Below the pieces are notes generated by a model. That model searched no databases. It was not told where the DNA came from and was given only the letters and a program-made list of their open reading frames with translations. 64,000 bases of DNA from Schizochytrium sp. CCTCC M209059 (Eukaryota > Sar > Bigyra > Thraustochytrida > Thraustochytriidae): assembly GCA_000818945.1 (NCBI GenBank), contig KN805401.1, positions 1 to 64,000 on the forward strand, written 5' to 3'. The translations under genes were made by a program, and so were the position numbers. The number at the start of each line of letters is the position of its first letter. The first letter of the stretch is position 1. Below are positions 59,350 to 64,000 of this stretch, in pieces.

Positions 59350-61155
59350 TTAAGGCTCCTCAGAGACACCAGGCTTGTAAACAGCATCGAGCTGATGGTT
59401 GTGCGACTTGACGGCCGACACGAGCTCAAGTGCGGTAACAAACTTGTGAATTTTAAAAGTTCCCGTGAGCGATCCGTACGGGAACTTGCTCTCCAAGTGG
59501 TTCACAAAGTCCGTGTAATACTCGCCCTTGTGGTGAGGGTACATGCGGCGGAATCCACCAATGTTCTGCTGCTCCTTCTTGGACTCGAGAAGGTACTCGA
59601 GGTCCATAGGACGCAAGCAAATGTCATCCGTGGTGGAGCACCCGATCGACTGGTAGCCAATCTGGTACCCCGAGAGCTCGAGCTCGGTGAGGTCCTTGGC
59701 CAGAGCGCGTGCGAACGAGTCGCGACTGTACAAAATATGCACGAGATCGCGTGTCATGGAACGCTTGGTAAAATCGTACTGCGAGTGCGCCTCACCAGAC
59801 TGCTGCATCGAAGGCTCTCCGTTCACCTCAATGATACGAGGCGTCAGGTCGTCATCAACGATGACGTCGACACCCAAAAGCTGGTAGCAGTTGACGCAGG
59901 TAAAGTCATTTTGCAGCTTCTTGAACTGCTTGACAAACGCAGGCTCAGCACTGAGCATCATTTGCACAACGGCGCGCTCAATACGCTCCCACAGCAAGTC
60001 CGGGTCGATACCCGATCCCTTGAGGTACGTGTACACCTGGGGAAAGGGCCAGGTCAGATCTTCGACGGCCACACCGGCCTTTTTGTTCACCGAAGTGTTG
60101 GTAAGGAAAGAAGTCGCCTTACCACCAGCCTTGGCGTCCTTTTCGTACTTGGACGAAGCAAAACGGACGAGACCATCACGATACATGTAAATGCGCAGGG
60201 GCGAAACCGACGTGCACAAGACGTAAGTGCGCATATCCCACTTGCGCTCGTTAATGAGAAAGGGATTCGGCAGGTAGGTCTGCACGACAATTTCGTCGGA
60301 TTCGGGAAATTTGTCTTTCCAGTGCACGAGCTGCATCCAGTTGTCCATGACGATAATACCATTACCCTCACCACGATCCGTGGGCTTGAGAATGAACGAA
60401 CTGTTCACGTAAATGGTTCGCGTCTCGGTAATGAGATACTGGTAATCGGCAGGGAGGACCCAGCACGGGAACACAAACTCGCGCTCAATGGGAAAGCCAC
60501 GCACGGCCGTCGCCATGGTGTCGCAGAAGCGATCCTTGTTCCACAGCGTCTTGCGCAGACCGTAGAGACGCGAGACGCGCTGGTACCGTTTAAGGCCCGG
60601 AAGGTCTGCGGGCTCAATACAATGCGACTTGCCGTCGAAAAGATCGAGGCACTTCATCACGGTCCAGTCGCTAAATTTGCCGGCCTGCAGGTCCTGCTTG
60701 GTCGTCTGCACGATCTCGTGGTTGGCGCGATGGAAGGTGTAGTCCCAAATGTCGTAGTCACGCTTGAGAATGAACTTGATACCCACGGCCACGACCTTTT
60801 GCGTCGTGGAGGGCGGCTTGATGTCGCGCTCCGACTTTTCAAGGAGCGAGAGGACATCCATGACGCGCATCGAGTCAAAGCTGCGCTGCTCGTCAAAGTG
60901 CGCCGTCGCGTCCCCCGGCACGTCCTCGTCGCCGCCGCCGCCGCCGCCGTTCTCGTCGCCGCTGCGCAGTGCCGCGTGCGTGTCCGCAAAGTTCTTGCGC
61001 AGGTGCTGCACGACCCAGAGGTTGACGACGAGCGCGCCCACGGCCAGCAGCAGGATGAGCACCTTGACCAGGGCCCAGAAGCCGCCGCCGCCGCCTCCAT
61101 TGTTCTCCGCCGCGGCCTTGGCGCCCTTGCCGCTCTTGCCGTCGCGGCGCTTCAT
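59350..61155 (-). CDS. Membrane-anchored tubulin-tyrosine-ligase-like protein
   Basis: TTL-family ATP-grasp ligases add tyrosine, glutamate or glycine to tubulin or other proteins. The 601-residue protein starts at MKRRDGKSGKGAKAAAEN. A basic cytosolic head is followed by one hydrophobic helix, FWALVKVLILLLAVGALVVN (about 26-46), as in a type II anchor, then a Gly-rich linker. The TTL domain spans about 150-520: FPCWVLPADYQYL, SSFILKPTDRGEGNGIIVMD (ATP-binding), VQTYLPNPFLINERKWDMRT, then YRDGLVRFASSKYE, and the catalytic LLGVDVIVDDDLTPRIIEVN. An extension of about 80 residues follows. A single N-terminal membrane segment is unusual for TTL proteins and would place the domain in the lumen if the anchor is type II. 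Confidence 0.88.
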   Translation of the reverse strand: MKRRDGKSGKGAKAAAENNGGGGGGFWALVKVLILLLAVGALVVNLWVVQHLRKNFADTHAALRSGDENGGGGGGDEDVPGDATAHFDEQRSFDSMRVMDVLSLLEKSERDIKPPSTTQKVVAVGIKFILKRDYDIWDYTFHRANHEIVQTTKQDLQAGKFSDWTVMKCLDLFDGKSHCIEPADLPGLKRYQRVSRLYGLRKTLWNKDRFCDTMATAVRGFPIEREFVFPCWVLPADYQYLITETRTIYVNSSFILKPTDRGEGNGIIVMDNWMQLVHWKDKFPESDEIVVQTYLPNPFLINERKWDMRTYVLCTSVSPLRIYMYRDGLVRFASSKYEKDAKAGGKATSFLTNTSVNKKAGVAVEDLTWPFPQVYTYLKGSGIDPDLLWERIERAVVQMMLSAEPAFVKQFKKLQNDFTCVNCYQLLGVDVIVDDDLTPRIIEVNGEPSMQQSGEAHSQYDFTKRSMTRDLVHILYSRDSFARALAKDLTELELSGYQIGYQSIGCSTTDDICLRPMDLEYLLESKKEQQNIGGFRRMYPHHKGEYYTDFVNHLESKFPYGSLTGTFKIHKFVTALELVSAVKSHNHQLDAVYKPGVSEEP

Positions 61156-62021
61156 CGTCGCGCCCGCCTGATCCGCGCCGCGCGCCGCCTTCCCCGAGCG
61201 CGCTCCGCCCGCGCGCGCGCGCCGCGCGTCCGCTCGCTCTGCCCGCGACGGTCTGTCTCGTCACGCGTTTTCTGCTTTGCCGGCTCTCCCCTTCGCCCTC
61301 CCTCTGTCCCTCTCTCCTTCTGTCTGCGCCTCTGGCCGCCGGCCCCGAAAAGGGGTTGCGCGAAAAGGGGTTGCGCGAGGACAGCGGGACAACGGGGAGA
61401 GGGAGGGAGCAGGCTGGTGGCGGCGGGCGGGGCTTGCCTGGGGAAATGTGAAGCTGTCTGCGAAGATGGTGTTTGCGAGGCTTTCTGGGAAGCGAGCTGA
61501 GAAGGCTGGTTTCTGCGGTGTTGGTTTCCGAAAGATTGCAGCTTGGAACCCGCGTCTGCACGAGAGAAAATGCATGTCAAGATCTCACCCAATCTGGCCG
61601 CACTTCATTACTTGTGAAAATCATGGAGCAATATGTTTTTCTTTGTACGCTTACATTCGAAACAAGGCATCTTTCTCCGTGCACATGATGCTAGCCTAGC
61701 ACACCTGCAAACCAATGTACACTGGACCAGAAAACCGATCCCCTCGCGCCTGGTCTCGCCAAAGCTCTCACGGTGCCAACCCAACCCCTTGCACGGAGCT
61801 GCGTTCCGTCCAACCGGACCTCCAACTTCCCCGCGGCGCTCTGCCAATCCCCCCCNNNNNNNNNNNNNNNNNNNNNNNNNNNNNNNNNNNNNNNNNNNNN
61901 NNNNNNNNNNNNNNNNNNNNNNNNNNNNNNNNNNNNNNNNNNNNNNNNNNNNNNNNGAGGCGCGCGGCGCGGCGCGGCGCGGCGAGGCGCGGCGCGATCG
62001 CGCGCGGCGGAGGAGGCGCGC
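61156..62021. other. Divergent promoter region with 101-N gap
   Basis: Interval between the divergent TTL-like and Nup133-like start codons. It includes an assembly gap at 61856-61956, flanked by a C-run and by a GCGCG-type repeat at 61960-62000. No gene is supported. Confidence 0.5.
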
Positions 62022-64000
62022 ATGTCCTTCGTGCGGAGACCCGGCGCCGCGGGCGGCGAGGAGGGCGCCATGGCGCTCGTGGCCGCGAGCAAGCGCCAGA
62101 GGCTCGAGGACGCGGCGGTTGGCGTCTTCCCGTACGCGGCGCTGCCGCGGGAGGTGGCGCAGCTGGGCGTGGACGCCCTGGAGGGCGGCAACTTCGGCGT
62201 GGTGCGGTGCCGAGGCGTGGTCGCGATCGCGTACGTGCGGAGCGATAACCACCTGTACGTGTGGCGGCTCTCCAAGGACCGGCGCGCGTCGGCATGCATG
62301 CGGCTCTCGCTGCCACCGCAAATCAAGACGGCGGCGCACGAAAGGTGCTTTGTCAGCGCATTCGATGCGCCCACCGACGACGACCAGGCAGACGGGAGCT
62401 CCACCTGTCACGGTCTGGGACTCTTTCTGCTGACCGCTTCCGGCGTTGTCTGCTGCTGGCCGCAAATCGACGCTCGCACCGTGCCCGTTGTCGAGACGCT
62501 CCCGCTGACGTCGGGAAGTCACGTTTGCAAAGTAGATGGCGACGGGGTCTACGTGGCCGCAGGAGCGACGCGAGGCGACATCTTCGTTGTCTGGCTCTCG
62601 CCCGAGGACCTCTGTCTGCACGTAAAGCACTGCTCCGAGTCCGTCCCGGCCGCTCCTGTAGAGCAGGCCACGGGTGTCACGGGCTTCGTTAACCGCCTCT
62701 TCGGTTTTGGCGGAGGAGCAGCATCGCCGGCACCGGCGTCTCGCGCCTCGCCCGAGGCATCGCAGCCGTCAAACTCCTCCGAGGCCGCGTCGTCTGTGGC
62801 ATCAGACGGTGGAGGCCTCTCCGATGGCGAGGTCTCGGACCTTCTCATTCGTGTAATCGACACTGCAAACGACAAGGGTGTGCAGACACGAGTCAGTGTC
62901 TTCACGCTCTATGCCGGTCGTGAGGCCGTCACTCGCTGGGACCTCGATCCGCAGTCCATGCAAACGTCGTGTGCGTGGACGCTCAGGGCCCTTGCCAAGA
63001 GACTCGCGCCGAAAATGCACGTGTCCCAAGAGGCAGTTCGGTTGCATCGTCTCGGTGTCACAGCGGACCGTCTTGTGCTCTTGGCGGCATCTCCGGGTCG
63101 TGGCGCCACCTTGCACGAGTTTCGCGGCATTGACGCAAATCCCTACCTCGGCAGCACGTCAAGTTTGCTCTCCCTCCCGGACAGCCTCGACTTTGGTGAC
63201 GTCCAGTTTGCGCACGGGGCCAGCGCCGTCACAGGCGAGAATGGTGACGCCCGCTTCATTGCCTTGCTCGCCTACGAGAGCTATGCGGAATCGACGCCAT
63301 CTCTGCGCTTGCACGCGCTCGAGTTTCCCTCTCGTCGCGGCAATCCAGATGCCGATTTGTGGGCCATGGATGAGAAACAAGACGTGACGACAGGCTGGTT
63401 CGCCTTGGCAGGGCCTACAGACAAGGTCGATGGTTTTGTGCTCACGGCCACATGCGTCCTCGGCGTGCGCCTCGACAGTCACGCCGGCGGAACCGCGGCA
63501 GGTGCCAGTGGGAGCGCAGCCTCCAAGGCCTCGGGCGTTGGCGCCTCGTCGCAAGTCCCGAGAGGCCAGGCGGTGAAAAAGCGAGATACTGCAGCAACGC
63601 TTCGCACAGCACGCGAGGAGCTTTACTCTGGCCCGCGCAAACTTACGCGAAGTGGGCGCGCTTCTACGCGCGGCGGCACTGCTGGTGGTTTCAGTGACCT
63701 TGAAAGTGACGCCAAACCTGCGCTAAAGGTTCTCAAGAGCGCCTTCAATGCCTATGAACAGGAGTCAGCACTCGGCCGCGACGGCATGCTAGTTGCGAAA
63801 AACATTCCCCAATTCAGCAAACTGGTGAACTCGACGAGCGACGTCCTCGACTATGCAGTCATAGGCTTGGTAGAGCATATCCTCGACGGCAAGCCAAATC
63901 AGCGGTGGGCTGATCGCCAGGCCTCAGACCTCAACGACTCGGATCAGTTCTCTGGCCGTCTCATTCTGCGACATTTGGTGAACAAGCAAGCACGCTTTGG
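62022..64000 (+). CDS. NUP133: Nup133-like nucleoporin, N-terminal part, runs off window
   Basis: From ATG 62022 the frame stays open to the window end, giving at least 659 residues. Nup133 is a scaffold of the Y (Nup107-160) complex of the nuclear pore, with an N-terminal beta-propeller and a helical C-terminal half. The start region has blade-like segments: VVAIAYVRSDNHLYVWRLSK, ACMRLSLPPQ, GLGLFLLTASGVVCCWPQ, DIFVVWLSPEDLCLHVKH. A disordered insertion (about 225-265, Ser/Ala-rich) follows, then more strands (RVSVFTLYAGREAVTRWDL). From about residue 560 it becomes helical (KPALKVLKSAFNAYEQESAL). The pattern LYVWRL...LxLPP is typical of Nup133/Nup155 propellers. Nup155 is the alternative; the rest of the gene would decide. 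Confidence 0.65.
   Translation, partial: MSFVRRPGAAGGEEGAMALVAASKRQRLEDAAVGVFPYAALPREVAQLGVDALEGGNFGVVRCRGVVAIAYVRSDNHLYVWRLSKDRRASACMRLSLPPQIKTAAHERCFVSAFDAPTDDDQADGSSTCHGLGLFLLTASGVVCCWPQIDARTVPVVETLPLTSGSHVCKVDGDGVYVAAGATRGDIFVVWLSPEDLCLHVKHCSESVPAAPVEQATGVTGFVNRLFGFGGGAASPAPASRASPEASQPSNSSEAASSVASDGGGLSDGEVSDLLIRVIDTANDKGVQTRVSVFTLYAGREAVTRWDLDPQSMQTSCAWTLRALAKRLAPKMHVSQEAVRLHRLGVTADRLVLLAASPGRGATLHEFRGIDANPYLGSTSSLLSLPDSLDFGDVQFAHGASAVTGENGDARFIALLAYESYAESTPSLRLHALEFPSRRGNPDADLWAMDEKQDVTTGWFALAGPTDKVDGFVLTATCVLGVRLDSHAGGTAAGASGSAASKASGVGASSQVPRGQAVKKRDTAATLRTAREELYSGPRKLTRSGRASTRGGTAGGFSDLESDAKPALKVLKSAFNAYEQESALGRDGMLVAKNIPQFSKLVNSTSDVLDYAVIGLVEHILDGKPNQRWADRQASDLNDSDQFSGRLILRHLVNKQARF

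Noticed and set aside
59395..61500. 701-codon open frame on the plus strand
   Set aside because: Antisense shadow of the TTL-like gene; the TTL motifs are all on the minus strand.

Overview
This is a GC-rich nuclear DNA window from a compact, intron-poor single-celled eukaryote. The gene set contains a mitochondrial F1 beta subunit, TIM10, mitochondrial HtrA2, TAF6, PA200 and Nup133. It also has a CFAP92-like flagellar protein, secreted alpha-carbonic anhydrases, CxxxxC..CxxxH WRKY19-like zinc knuckles and ankyrin proteins of a style common in stramenopiles. The best guess is a stramenopile of the thraustochytrid/labyrinthulomycete kind. That placement is inference from gene content, GC bias and abundant AAGC/GGAA microsatellites; no rRNA is present to test it. 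Introns, where seen, are short (about 85-145 nt) GT-AG introns.

Layout. 0-5.2 kb: a head-to-head pair of small TPR paralogues (one with three introns, one intronless), TAF6 on the minus strand and spliced TIM10. 5.5-13 kb: a VTT/SNARE-associated membrane protein, a 531-bp AAGC microsatellite directly upstream of an ADGF-type adenosine deaminase, the acidic last exon of a spliced minus-strand gene, and a UBM/SHOCT-like protein. 13-18.6 kb: CFAP92-like and a protein with repeated FxPxIN motifs start back to back, probably a flagellar pair. 18.9-27 kb: mitochondrial HtrA2 and the proteasome activator PA200/Blm10. The annotated PA200 C-terminus lacks the usual penultimate tyrosine, and a diverged second copy of the tail lies 107 bp downstream. 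27.7-29.3 kb: a coiled-coil protein.

30.7-37.3 kb is a mobile-element block with a clearly lower-GC coding style. Two related elements lie head to tail. Element A (about 5.4 kb) carries a broken Rep remnant, a PIF1-type helicase split by a frameshift in a T6 run, and an intact 495-codon ORF with no recognised domain. Element B (about 1.25 kb) keeps both ends plus the last codons of a divergent homologue of that unknown ORF. Both share a left end, a subterminal inverted repeat and a right-end hairpin, an architecture like Helitron2/Helentron elements. This is the most promising part of the window for something undescribed.

37.5-49 kb: protoporphyrinogen oxidase, a 52/52/67-bp higher-order minisatellite, a zinc-finger/ankyrin protein and a possible metallo-beta-lactamase-fold protein both truncated by a 609-N gap, and two alpha-carbonic anhydrase paralogues in tandem. 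49-64 kb: ATP synthase beta, a WRKY19-like zinc-knuckle protein, a Ser/Arg-rich protein, an AzgA-like purine permease, a membrane-anchored tubulin-tyrosine-ligase-like protein, and the N-terminal part of a Nup133-like nucleoporin running off the end. Intergenic stretches are dominated by simple repeats that stay open in all frames and produce many false ORFs.
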